Source: Elymus sibiricus (Eukaryota > Streptophyta > Magnoliopsida > Poales > Poaceae). From it: 64,000 nucleotides of DNA. The stretch covers positions 245,286,595 to 245,350,594 of the forward strand of contig CM077671.1 of NCBI GenBank assembly GCA_039707655.1, in the 5' to 3' direction. Below, piece after piece: positions 53,936-64,000 of this stretch (positions within the stretch are counted from its first letter, which is position 1; every line of letters starts with the position of its first letter). The notes under the pieces were generated by a model. It was given only the letters and a program-made list of their open reading frames with translations. It was not told the origin of the DNA and made no database searches. Position numbers and translations under genes: made by a program.

Positions 53936-56088
53936 ATGACCGCGAGAATCGCGGTGATCTTGGCAATGAAGAACATAGAGAGAGAGAGATAGCCATCAAG
54001 GTACTAACCACGGACCCGTAGGTCTGTGGTGAACTGATACGTCCATTTTGCATCATGATTTCCTACTGTTATTTATAATGTTTTGATGTATAATAATGCT
54101 TTAGGGAGTGATTCTAATGCCTTTTCTCTCATAATATGCAAGGTTTACACAAAGAGGGAGAATACCGACAGCTAGAATTCTGGACCTGAAAAAGCACATC
54201 AGAGATACCTATTCTGCACATCTCCAAATAAGCTGAAACTTTATGGAGAATTATTTTGGATTATAAAAAAAATACTGGAGCAAATAACTACCGGAGGGGG
54301 CCACCCTGGTGAGCACAAGACACCAGGGCACGCCCTGGTGGGTTGTGCCCAGCACGGCCCACCTCCGGTGCCCATCTTCTGGTATATAAGGTCTTTTGAC
54401 CTAGAAAAAATTGAGGGAGGACTTTCGGGACTGAACACCGCCGTCTCGAGGCGGAACTTAGGCAGGAGCACTTTTGCCCTCCGGCGGGGCGATTCCGCCG
54501 GGGGAACTTCCCTCCCGGAGGGGGAAATCGAAGCCATCGTCATCACCAACACCCCTCTCATCTTTGGGAGGCCAATCTTCATCAACATCTTCAACAACAC
54601 CATCTCCTCTCAAACCCTAGTTTATCTCTTGTGTTCAATCTTTATACCAGAACCTCAGATTGGTACCTGGGGGTGACTAGTAGTGTTGATACATCTTGTA
54701 GTTGATTACTATATGGTTTATTTGGTGGAAGATTATATGTTCAGATCCATTATGCTATTCAATAACCCTCTGATCTTGAGCATGAATATTATTTGTGAGT
54801 AGTTACCTTTGTTCTTGAGGTCACGGGAGAAGTCATGTTGCAAGTAATCATGTGAATTTGATACGTGTTCGATATTTTGATGATATGTATGTCGTGATTC
54901 CCTTAGTGGTGTCATGTGAACGTCGACTACATGACACTTCACCATCCTTGGGCCTAAGGGAATGCATTGTGGAGTATTTATTAGATGATGGGTTGCTAGA
55001 GTGACAGAAGCTTAAACCCTAGTTTATGCGCTACTTCGTAAGGGTCTGATTTGGATCCAAACGTTCAATGCTATGGTTAGATTTTATCTTAATACTTTTC
55101 TCGTAGTTGCGGATGCTTGCGAGGGGGTTAATCATAAGTGGGAGGTTTGTTCAAGTAAGAACAACACCCAAGCACCGGTCCACCCACATATCAAATTATC
55201 AAAGTAGCGAACGCAAATCAAACCAACATGATAAAAGTGACTAGACGAAATTCCCGTGTACCCTCAAGAACACTTTGCCTATTATAAGAGACTGTTCTGG
55301 CCTATCCTTTGCTACAAAAGGATTGGGCTATCTTGCTGCACTTTATTTACCCTTACCGTTACTTGCTCGTTACCAATTATCTTGCTATCAAACTATTTGT
55401 TACCTACAATTTCAGTGCTTGCAGAAATAACCTTGCTGAAAACCGCTTGTCATTTCCTTCTGCTCCTCGTTGGGTTCGACACTCTTACTTATCAAAAGGA
55501 CTACGATTGACCCCCTATAATTGTGGGTCATCATGAACTACTCACACGTCACCATGGGAGCAACAAAGGTTGATGTAGAGGCCCTCCGTGATCGATCTCC
55601 CCTCCGGCAGGGCACCGGAACATGGCTCCAGATGGGCCCATGGCATAACAGAGACTTGCGATGGAGGAAAGAGTGTTTCGGGAGGCTCTCTAGGGTTTTC
55701 CAGATATTAGAGAATTTATAGGCCAGAGAACGATGCCAGAGGGCCGGGGAGGGGGCCCCAAGCTATCAGGGCGCGACCACCCCCTGGGCGCGCCCTGATG
55801 GCTTGGGGGCACCTCGTGTGCGCTCCGGTCTTCCTCCGAAGCTTTCAGGCCTTATTTTGGTCCAGAAAAAATCATCAAAACGTTTCGGGGTATTTGGACT
55901 TCATTTGGTACAGTATTCCTGAAAAGCCAAAAACACGCATAAAACAGCAACTGACACTTGGCACTGGGTTAATAGGTCAGTGCTCAAAAATAATATAAAA
56001 CAACAAGTAATTGCCTAAAAAGTATCCTAGAATGATAATATAATAGCATGGAACAATAAAAAATTATAGATACGTTGGAGACATATCA
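53936..56088 (-). mobile_element. Second LTR of the TGATACGTC family, interrupted by a solo LTR
   Basis: Segments 53936-54034 and 55539-56088 join around TGAAC to give one LTR ending GGAGACATATCA. It aligns with 22020-22461 (CGCGGTGATCTTGGCA, ACGGACCCGTAGGTCTG, ACTCACACGTCACCATGGGA). Its outer (left) end is truncated and butts directly against the LTR end at 53935. Confidence 0.75.
54035..55533 (+). mobile_element. Solo LTR (TGATACGTCCATTTTGCATC family), TSD TGAAC
   Basis: TGATACGTCCATTTTGCATC...GGGTCATCA is flanked by TGAAC at 54030-54034 and 55534-55538. It is the same family as 25157-26677 but in the opposite orientation. No internal region. Confidence 0.95.
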
Positions 56089-56355
56089 GTGTAGAATCCA
56101 TGGGGGTGTTTGTGGGGTGCTCCGCATCCCCCCTTTGGGGAAGATCCTTTCTCGGACCGTGAGTTCATCACCATGATAAGGTACCAAGTCGATGACATTT
56201 AAAGTGTCGCTCACCGAGTACTTGTCAAGAGGGATGTCGATCTTGTAAGCGTTATTGTTGATTCTTTGTAGCACCTTTGATGGTCCATTGGTTCTAGGCA
56301 GAAGATTGGACTTGTGTTGTTTGAGGAACCAATCCTTCTGAAGGTCAAGCCACAT
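56089..56355 (-). pseudogene. Gypsy integrase C-terminal fragment, autonomous-type relative of the pol-less element
   Basis: The minus-strand frame encodes LQKDWFLKQHKSNLLPRTNG, PSKVLQRINNNAYKIDIP and SDTLNVIDLVPYHGD, the standard Gypsy integrase C-terminal block. It is followed by a CCCCAAAGGGGGG tract and ATGCGGAGCACCCCAC. That ending resembles the pol-less element at 42085-42135 (GGATCTTTCCCAAGGGGGAG, then TGATGCGGAGCATCC), so this fragment may come from the family that supplies its enzymes. Confidence 0.7.
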
Positions 56356-58529
56356 AAGCTCTGAGGTTGAGCACCATGGGCTTCTTGTTGGTGTTGACCA
56401 ACACCTTCAAGAAGACAATGATGCGCAAACGTAACACCACCTAATCAAACTGGAAGGCTATATCATGGATTTTCACCCGGAGAGAATACAACAACAGTAT
56501 CTGTTGCCATACTCACCATCCACCACTCTCCTGGTCTGCTCAGACATCCTGCCAAAAGAAGTCACCAGAAAGGGTGAGACCATCACGTCGCTTCCTTCCA
56601 TATTACCAGAATATATTTATGTCTAATTCATGCTTTGAAAATTCCAAATAGATTGCAATATAATGGAAATCCAGATTGAATACTGTAATTTCAAACAGAT
56701 AGCTTTTTTTACATAATAGAATAACTAACGGCCTTTACACCTATATAATGAACAAAGACAAATTTAAGATCGATGATAACTTTCTATTTAGTACCATTAG
56801 CATGGACACGGGTGGGCTACAAATCCCTTGCACTCTATCAGCTTGATGCATCCGATCAGTCAGTTGCAAGAGAACATCATGAGGAACTCCAAGATGATTC
56901 TGAGTTCACCTTGACTGAAGCTAAACATGAGATTGGAGGGGTACAATCAACTGCATACACCATGGCTGAGTTCGTGCATTCACACATGCATGTGCATATC
57001 TTCCACATAAGCCACATCTACTAGTTCAAATTGTTCTCCACATATATGTGGAACAGTTCATACATGTCTTTATTCAGTATTTCTCTAATATCACATCTTG
57101 CATACATAGCTATAAACTACCTTTCAATTGTATATTTAGCTTGAAATGTAGATTATTTAATCATACAAACACGCCCTTTTATAAGGTTGTCAACACCCTT
57201 TTCACCCCATCCATGTGAAACTCATCACAACCATCTTGTGTTTTGTAGTACCAATGTTAAGTTGATGAAGGCACATCAAAAACTGGTCAGGGGTGATGTT
57301 GAGCCACTCAACATGTAAAGGGCAATTGCATGCTTCAAGACTATTTTTGTATGGTTTGCAAAGCATGACAAAATTTGTTTCATGTACTAATTTAATAGTA
57401 GAACCCGGACTTGGAATCTAGAAATCTCAAGTTACATCTTCAGTAGTATGTACTAGTTGAGTGCTCGTGCGTTGCTACCGGAGCCGGAAAATTTCGTGTT
57501 CGATACGAATATTTAGCAAGCCAGCTTGTGTCACCAGTTTTTTCATTGCGAATGAAATATTGATCGATTAATTATTACAAACTATATTTTTGTGTGTGTG
57601 AAACTGTGTTCCATTAATAGACAAGCTCAGCAGAATTGATGGCTACAAGGCCTTTCACAATATCTGGAACATCCTCCTATGAGGCAATGCAAGAATTTTG
57701 CTCGAGCTATGCATCATACACTGTGATAGCGTCAGCCACGAAGCCACCTTATTACAACTTATCGGATAGAAAGACAATGAAAATCTAGAAAAATACAAAG
57801 ACAAAATAAATTTTATCTCCTAGAAAAGCACACAAGTGGCCAAAAGATCATACTTCTTACTACCGATGATTCTATCTCCACTCACTGGATCGTATACCAC
57901 CTAAACATGCAATAGCTTCAGTTTGCAAAGCATGAGTTGCCTTCTGAATTTGTCCGACTCGCGGTCCTCCGAACGTCACCAATCACAAGCCCCAGCCTCC
58001 AAAGTTGCTAGTTGAGTCAAAAAGACACATCGTTGTTTATCTTTAGCACGGTGGCAGCTGGCGGTTTCCATCTCTGCATCATAGTTTGGGTGGACTTCAT
58101 TGGCTGGAGGCCCTCATCTATTTTTAGGACGCCTTCTCTTGCATTTATCTGATTCCTTGTCTTCCACTACGTCCTAGAGCTATGATATTGACCATTGCTT
58201 TATGCTCCATGTGTAGACAGGGTGATGCATATCTAGTTCATAAGGCAAAAGAAAAAGTGATACATCTTCCGCCCGGGTGAGAACTCACATTTGGATAGGG
58301 GGTTACTACAAACTTTGAATCTATTTGTCTTGTGATAAGAATACACAAGGTAATGTAGATGTTGCTCCTTATGTCAAAAGAAAAATCCTTCCCAGCTTTT
58401 ATATGCAGACTAAAAAAATGGAGGGAGTACTATGCAATGAAAGTTCACCTTTGTCCACTCCATGTGGTAGTAGCGGTCGAGCTTGATGATGGGGTGGCCG
58501 CGGAAATCCCTGGTTGAAGTATAGTATCT
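56356..58529. other. Unclassified repeat-like and intergenic sequence
   Basis: 2.2 kb without a recognisable gene. An ORF at 56773-57024 (+) with QLDASDQSVAREHHEELQDD has no domain I know and no visible splice partner. A Stowaway-like terminus (ATGGAGGGAGTAC, about 58419) lies near the right end, and GAGTGCTCGTGCGTTGCTAC at 57460 resembles a MITE terminus. Confidence 0.45.
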
Positions 58530-59060
58530 GATACATCTCCGTCGTATCTATAATTTCTGATTGTTTCATGCCAATATTATACAACTTTCACATATTTTTG
58601 GCAACATTTTATATGATTTATTGGACTAACATATTGATCCAGTGCCCAGTGCCAGTTCCTGTTTGTTGCATGTTTTTTGTTTCACAGAATATCCATATCA
58701 AACGAAGTCCAAACGCGATAAAAATTTATGGAGAATTGTTTTGAAATATTTGTGATTTTTGGGAGGTGGAATCAACACAAAAGGAGGCCCACAACCACCA
58801 CAAGACACCGGGGCATGGTTGAGGGCCCATGCGCGTGGTGATGTCTTGTGCTCACCTCGTAAGTCGGTTGGAGATCTACTTCGGGCGCAAGGAAGCTTAT
58901 ATTCGGAAAAAAATCGTGTTAAAATCTCAGCGCAATCGGAGTTACGGATCTCCGGGAATATAAGAAACGAGAGGCAAATGGCAAATAATGTAATTGCAAG
59001 GAGATGAGATTTGTGACTAGGAACCTGGTAGATGATGATGGTGTCTCCTCGGCACCAGAG
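58530..59060 (+). mobile_element. Truncated LTR of the TGATACGTC family in plus orientation
   Basis: It starts TGATACATCTCCGTCGTATC (58530), followed by the family's TATTGATCCAGTGCCCAGTG, CGTGCGGGC-type GC-rich centre and CGGAGTTACGGATCTCCGGG. It runs into sequence adjoining the primer-binding site of the minus-strand element to its right, so it is truncated or rearranged. Confidence 0.65.
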
Positions 59061-60687
59061 ATTGGTACGTAGAAGAGACCGCTTCCTCCCCTGCAACGGC
59101 GCCAGAAATTCCTTTGACATGGCTTGAGACCGCGTCGGTATTTCCCCAAAGAGGAAGGGATGATGCAGCACAACGACGGTAAGTATTTCCCTCAGTTATG
59201 AAACCAAGGTATTGAACCAGTAGGAGGATCACCACCACTACGTAAACATCACCTGCACACAAAGAACAAATACTTGCAACCCGACGCGAAAGAGAGGTTG
59301 TCAATCTCTCTACGGTAAAAAGATAGATTAGGTAGTGATAGATTGGAGATATCGATCTCTCAGGAACACAAAATAAAAGAATAAAAAAAGTGCAGCAAGG
59401 TATTTTTGGGTTTTTGGAATAATAGATCTGAAAACCAAAGCAGCAAAAAGATAGATCGGAAAGCAATATGTTGGAAAAGTAGACCCGGGGGCCGTAGGTT
59501 TCATTAGTGGTTTCTCTCATGAGTATAGCACACGGTGGGTGAACAAATTACTGTTGGGCAATTGATAGAAGATCAAATAATCATGACGATATCCAAGGCG
59601 ATGATCATTATATAGGCATCACGTCCAAGATTAGTAGACCGAAACGATTCTGCATCTACAACTATTACTCCACACATCGACCGCTATCGAGCATGCATCT
59701 AGTGTATTAAGTTCATGGAAAAACGGAGTAATGCAATAGGAACCGTGACATGATGTAGACAAGATCTATTCATGTAGGAATAGACCCCATCTTGTTATCC
59801 TTAATAGCAACGATACATGCGTGCCTCGCTGCCCCTTCTGTCACTGGAAGAGGACACCACAAGATGAAACCCATCACAAAGCACCTCTTCCCATGGCAAG
59901 AAAAATCAATCTAGTTGGCCTAACTAAACCAAAGATTCGAAGAAGAAATACGAGGCTATAAGTAATCATGCATATAAGAGATCAAAGAAGACTCAAATAA
60001 TATTCATGGATAGAAACTGATCATGAACTCAAAATTCATCGGATCCCAACAAACACACCACAAAAGTTTACATCAAATAGATCTCCAAGAGACCATTGTA
60101 TTGAGAATCAAAAGAGAGAGAGAGGAAGACATCTAGCTACTGCCTACGGACCCGTAAGTCTATGGTGGACTACTCATGCATCATCGGAGAGGCACCAATG
60201 AGGATGATGAACCCCTCCGTGATGGTGTTAGATTGGATCTCGAGGTTCTGGAACTTGCGGCAGTTGGATGTGTTTTTCGTCGACTCCCTTAGGGTTTCTG
60301 GAATATTTGGGAATTTATAGGAATCAGAGGCGGTGGAGAGGGGTCCCGAGGAGGGCACAACCCATCAGGGCGCGCCCGGGGCCTCTGGCGCGCCCTGGTG
60401 GGTTGTGTTCTCCTCGACCCTCCCCTCTGGCACTTCTTTGGCCCATTGGATGTCTTCTATCCCAAAAAAATCTCCAAAAAGTTTCATCGCGATTGGACTC
60501 CGTTTGGTACTGATATTCTGCGAAGTAAAAAACAAGCAAAAACAGCAACTGGCACTTTGGCACTATGTCAATAGGTTAGTCCCAAAAAATGCTATAAAGT
60601 TGCTATAAAATGATTGTAAAACATCCAAGAATGATAATATAACAGCACGGAACAAGCAAAAATTATAGATACGTTGGAGACGTATCA
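59061..60687 (-). mobile_element. 5' end of a minus-strand LTR element: LTR (59115-60687) plus primer-binding site
   Basis: On the minus strand the LTR runs TGATACGTCTCCAACGTATC (60687) to CCATGTCA (59115). After ten bases comes TGGCGCCGTTGC (59104-59093), the primer-binding site usual for many Triticeae Gypsy elements. Internal sequence survives for only a few dozen bases. Flanking GTGAC is seen at 60688-60692. Confidence 0.85.
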
Positions 60688-61748
60688 GTGACTTTACTTG
60701 TTGCTCCAAGATAAAGGCTCCACACCTTCCCTTTCAATGTTTAGTTAATGATAATGAAACCTTGGCTTCTTATGCTAAAGGTATTTATGATTACTATGAT
60801 GTGGAACGAATAGAAGAATTTGTTGCTTTTAAAGGTGCTTATGAAATTGCTTCTTTGCTTGAAAAGTATGATGATGTTCCTTACAAATCTGAAAATTTAT
60901 CCATACTTCAATATGGCTATGATAATTATGAATACAATTATGATATTATTGAATTTATCGAGAGAATGTCCGCTGCCTTGGAGGAGACTAAAATTTTGCA
61001 GGAATCTATGGAAGAGGAAGTTGCTTAAATCGTGAGCTCATTAGATGAAAAAGATGAGGAGGAGAGCGAAGAACAAAAGGAGGAAGAGCGGATTAGCTAC
61101 CCGTGCCCACCTTCTAATGAGAGTAACTCTTCAACTCATATATTATTTAATTTCCTTTCTTGCTTACCGAAGGATGAATGCTATGATCCCTTGGATTCAT
61201 TTGAAATATCCCTTCGTGATGAACTTGATGCTTACTATGCTTGTGGCCATGATGCCAATATGAATTATGCTTATGAAGATGAACTTGCTATAGTTCCTTA
61301 TGTTAAGAATGAAATTGTTGCTATTGCACCCACACATGATAGTCCTATTATCTTTTTGAATTCTCCCAACTACACTATATCGGAGAAGTTTGCTCTTATT
61401 AAGGATTATATTGATGGGTTGCGTTTTGCTACTACACATGATGATTTTGATGAATATAATATGCATGTGCTTGCTGCTCCTACTTGCAATTATTATGAGA
61501 GAGGAACTACATCTCCACCTCTCTATGTTTCCAATACTATAAAATTGCAAGAAACTACTTATGCTATGTATTGGCCTTTAGTTGATGTGCATGAATTGTT
61601 CTTGTATGACATGCCAATGCATAGGAAGAGGGTTAGGCTTCGTTGTCACATGATATATATCACTTTGTGCTCACTACTAAATTACAAATCATTGTTAATT
61701 AAAATTGGCTTTGATATACCTTGGGATCCGGGTGGATCCATTACTTGA
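60688..61748 (+). pseudogene. Long acidic ORF of unknown function from an LTR element, one stop
   Basis: A frame open from the LTR junction (60690) to 61748 with a single in-frame stop at 61026-61028. It encodes Tyr/Asp/Glu-rich text (YDYYDVERIEEFVAFKGAYE; EEESEEQKEEER), then a region with DELDAYYACGHDANMNYAYE, IKLQETTYAMYWPLVDVHEL and HRKRVRLRC near the end. It has no RT, integrase or protease motif. The 5' part is cut by the LTR. I do not recognise the protein; context (element-type 3' UTR follows) suggests a non-pol ORF of an Athila/Sabrina-like Gypsy element. Confidence 0.6.
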
Positions 61749-62830
61749 GCACTTTATGCCTAGCTTAATGGCTTTAAAGAAAGCGCTGCCAGGGAGACAA
61801 CCCAGAAGTTTTAGAGAGTCATTTTATTCTGTTGAGTGCTTTTATAAAGTTTAAAAACAAAAAATATATAGAGGGGAACCTAAAACTTCACAAAAAGAAA
61901 GGTGAAAGTGAGAGGGATGAGCACCGTTGAAGTGGGGGCTAGCCTTGAACTTTGTTCATGCCCATGGAAACTTTGTGAATCTTGAATCACAGAAACTTTT
62001 CAACAAAAATAATTATCCCCTTGTACAAATCCATTGTATTATAAAAATAATGTGCCAAGATTTGCCTTTAGGATGATTAGATTGCTTGTTGGTATGTGCG
62101 GTGTAAAAACAGAAACTTTGGCTGTAGTGCGTGAATTTACATTTTTTTACTGAAACGTCAAAGTTTCCAAAAATTTTACACAGTATAGCTATAAAAAAAA
62201 TTATTTCGTCCTAAAGAATTTTTGGAGTTACAGAAGTATGGTAAAAGTTCAGATTACTACAGACTGTCCTGTTTAAGACAGATTCTGTTTTTGATGCATT
62301 GTTTTTCTTGTTTTGATGAAACTATCGATTTTATCGGTGGTATAAGCCATGGAGAAGTTATAATACAGCAGGGATAATGCAAATATAAAATATGAATGGG
62401 TTTGCAACAGTACTTAAAGTAGTAATTTGCTTTATTATACTAACGGATCTCAAGGCAAGAGTTCAAGCTTGGGGATGCCCAAGGCACCCCAAGTAAATAT
62501 CCAAGGAGACTCAAGCGTCTAAGCTTGGGGATGCCCTGGAAGGCATCACATATTTCTTCAAAAAGTATCGGTATGTTTTTGTTTTTGTTTCTTTCATGTG
62601 ATATGAGTAAATCTTGGAGCGTCTTTTGTGTTTAGTTTTCACTTTTCTTTTATGCACCATGCTGGTATGATATAGTACATGGTTGATTTATAGAATGCTC
62701 ATTGCACTTCACTTATATCTTTTGAGTATGGCTTTATAGAATGCTTCATGTGCTTCACTTATATCATTTGAAGTTTGGATTGCATGTTTCTCTTCACATA
62801 GAAAACCTTTATTTGTAGAATGCTCTTTTC

Positions 62831-62940
62831 CTTCACTTATATTTATTAGAGCATGGTCTTTTGTAGAAAGAATTAAACTCTCTTGCTTCACTTATATTTA
62901 TTAGAGCATGGTCTTTTGTAGAAAGAATTAAACTCTCTTG
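62831..62940 (+). repeat. Exact 55-bp tandem duplication
   Basis: The unit beginning CTTCACTTATATTTATTAGA starts at 62831 and 62886, and a third partial copy starts at 62941. The shorter word TTCACTTATAT also occurs near 62707 and 62756, suggesting growth of the array from older degenerate copies. Confidence 0.95.
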
Positions 62941-63897
62941 CTTCACTTATATCTATTAAGAGAGTCAACAGGAATTGGTCATTTGCATGGTTAGTCGTAA
63001 AATCCTACATAAAACTTATGGATCACTGAATATGATATGTTTGATTCCTTGTAATAGTTTTGCGATATAGAGATGATAATATGTGGGAGGTACTAGTGGA
63101 TGATCGTGTTTAGTAAGATATTGGTGTTAAGGTTTGTGATTCCCGAAGCATGCATGTATAGTCTCCCGTTATGCCAGGAAGTTGGAGCACAATTTATCCT
63201 TGATTGTCTATCTTTGTGTGAAGGTCGGGGGCACGCGATGGTTAACTTCTACCATCCTCCCCCCCTAGGAGCATGCGTAGTAATACTTTGCTTCGAGGGC
63301 TAATAAACTTTTGCAATAAGTATATGAGTTATTTATGACTAATGTGAGTCCATGGATTATACGCACTCTTACCTTCCCGCAATTTGCTAGCCTCTACGGT
63401 ACCATGCATTGCCCTTTCTCACCTCGAGAGTCAGTGCAAACTTCGCCGGTGCATCCAAACCCCGTGATATGATACGCTCTATCACACATAAGCCTTATTA
63501 TATCTTCCTCAAAACAACCACCATACCTACCTATTATGGCATTTCCATAGCCATTCCGAGATATATTGCCATGCAACTTCCACCGCTTCTGTTTTAATGA
63601 CTTGAGCATTCATTGTCATATTGCTTTACATGATCGTAAGATAGCTAGCATGATGTTTCCATGGCTTGTCCGTTTTTTGATATGTTTGATACGCTAGATC
63701 ATTGCACATCCTGGTACACTGCCAGAGGCATTCATATAGAGTCATACTTTGTTCTACTATCGAGTTGTAATATTGAGTTGTAAGTAAATAGAAGTGTGAT
63801 GACCATCATTATTCATTATTAGAGCATGTCCTAGTGAGGAAAGGATGATGGAAACTATGATTCCCCCACAAGTCGGGTTGAGACTCCGGACAAATAT

Positions 63898-63965
63898 AAA
63901 AATAAAAAAAGAGAAAAAAAGAAGAAGAAAAAAAAGAAAAAAAAAGAGAGACAAAGAGAGAAGGG
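63898..63965 (+). repeat. Purine-rich A/G low-complexity tract
   Basis: Almost uninterrupted A and G (AAAAAAAGAGAAAAAAAGAAG and so on). It could be a polypurine tract near a 3' LTR just outside the window, or simple low-complexity DNA. Confidence 0.7.
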
Positions 63966-64000
63966 GCATGCTAATTCCACACTCGTGCTTCAAAGTAGCA

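Larger units (their letters stand above)
61749..64000 (+). mobile_element. 3' untranslated region of the same LTR element
   Basis: Non-coding sequence containing GCCAGGGAGACAACCCAGAAG (about 61788) and two copies of AAGCTTGGGGATGCCC (near 62468 and 62522), phrases common between pol/ORF and the 3' LTR of Triticeae Gypsy elements. It includes a 55-bp duplication (62831-62940) and a purine-rich tract (63898-63965). No LTR start is identified before the window ends. Confidence 0.6.

Noticed and set aside
63757..63993. Minus-strand ORF rich in Phe/Leu
   Set aside because: It is generated by the A/G-rich low-complexity tract at 63898-63965.

Overview
This is nuclear DNA of a grass, very probably of the wheat/barley tribe (Triticeae). 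The evidence is spliced genes with short GT-AG introns and GC-rich first exons, lying among deeply nested Copia and Gypsy LTR retrotransposons, solo LTRs, PIF/Harbinger elements and Stowaway MITEs of familiar Triticeae types. There are no bacterial operons, CRISPR arrays or origins, and I recognised no tRNA or rRNA gene.

Three host genes look complete and I could splice each in frame from start to stop. (1) A 15-exon GH27 alpha-galactosidase on + (10332-13818, 389 aa), with a signal peptide and both catalytic aspartates. (2) A 7-exon AAK1/NAK-type protein kinase on - (14279-18121, 695 aa), convergent with the first gene 460 bp away. (3) An RCC1-repeat protein on - (coding 44487-49400, 480 aa), with a 5'-UTR intron. 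A short acidic ORF (50667-51137, -) lies inside a DNA transposon and is probably transposon-derived.

Layout. 1-7864: nested LTRs over a decayed Copia element. 7865-9680: Harbinger-associated ORF remnant and a 73-bp minisatellite. 10.3-18.9 kb: gene island 1. 19-20.3 kb: intergenic, with a short palindromic array. 20.3-44.2 kb: one old minus-strand retroelement ORF split by six insertions whose target-site duplications I could match: a solo LTR (GTCCA), a Harbinger element (TAA) holding a solo LTR (CCGAC), and a chromovirus-like Gypsy (GCAAG) holding a 2.5-kb solo LTR (CATGT) and an 8.4-kb pol-less LTR element (CCTCG). 44.2-50.4 kb: RCC1 gene. 50.4-51.7 kb: two nested TIR elements. 52-60.7 kb: LTR mosaic with a further TSD-verified solo LTR (TGAAC). 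60.7-64 kb: the 3' half of another LTR element with a long ORF of unknown function.

Most notable observations. (a) Three LTR families with different sequences each carry an array of short near-palindromes immediately upstream of the LTR TATA box. (b) The pol-less element keeps gag and a roughly 3.4-kb non-pol ORF region containing a repeated motif, and its 3' end resembles an autonomous Gypsy remnant at 56.1-56.4 kb. (c) The six-insertion nest gives an internally consistent relative chronology. The host genes are unrelated in function and appear only to be neighbours. All family calls come from reading motifs; no database search was possible.
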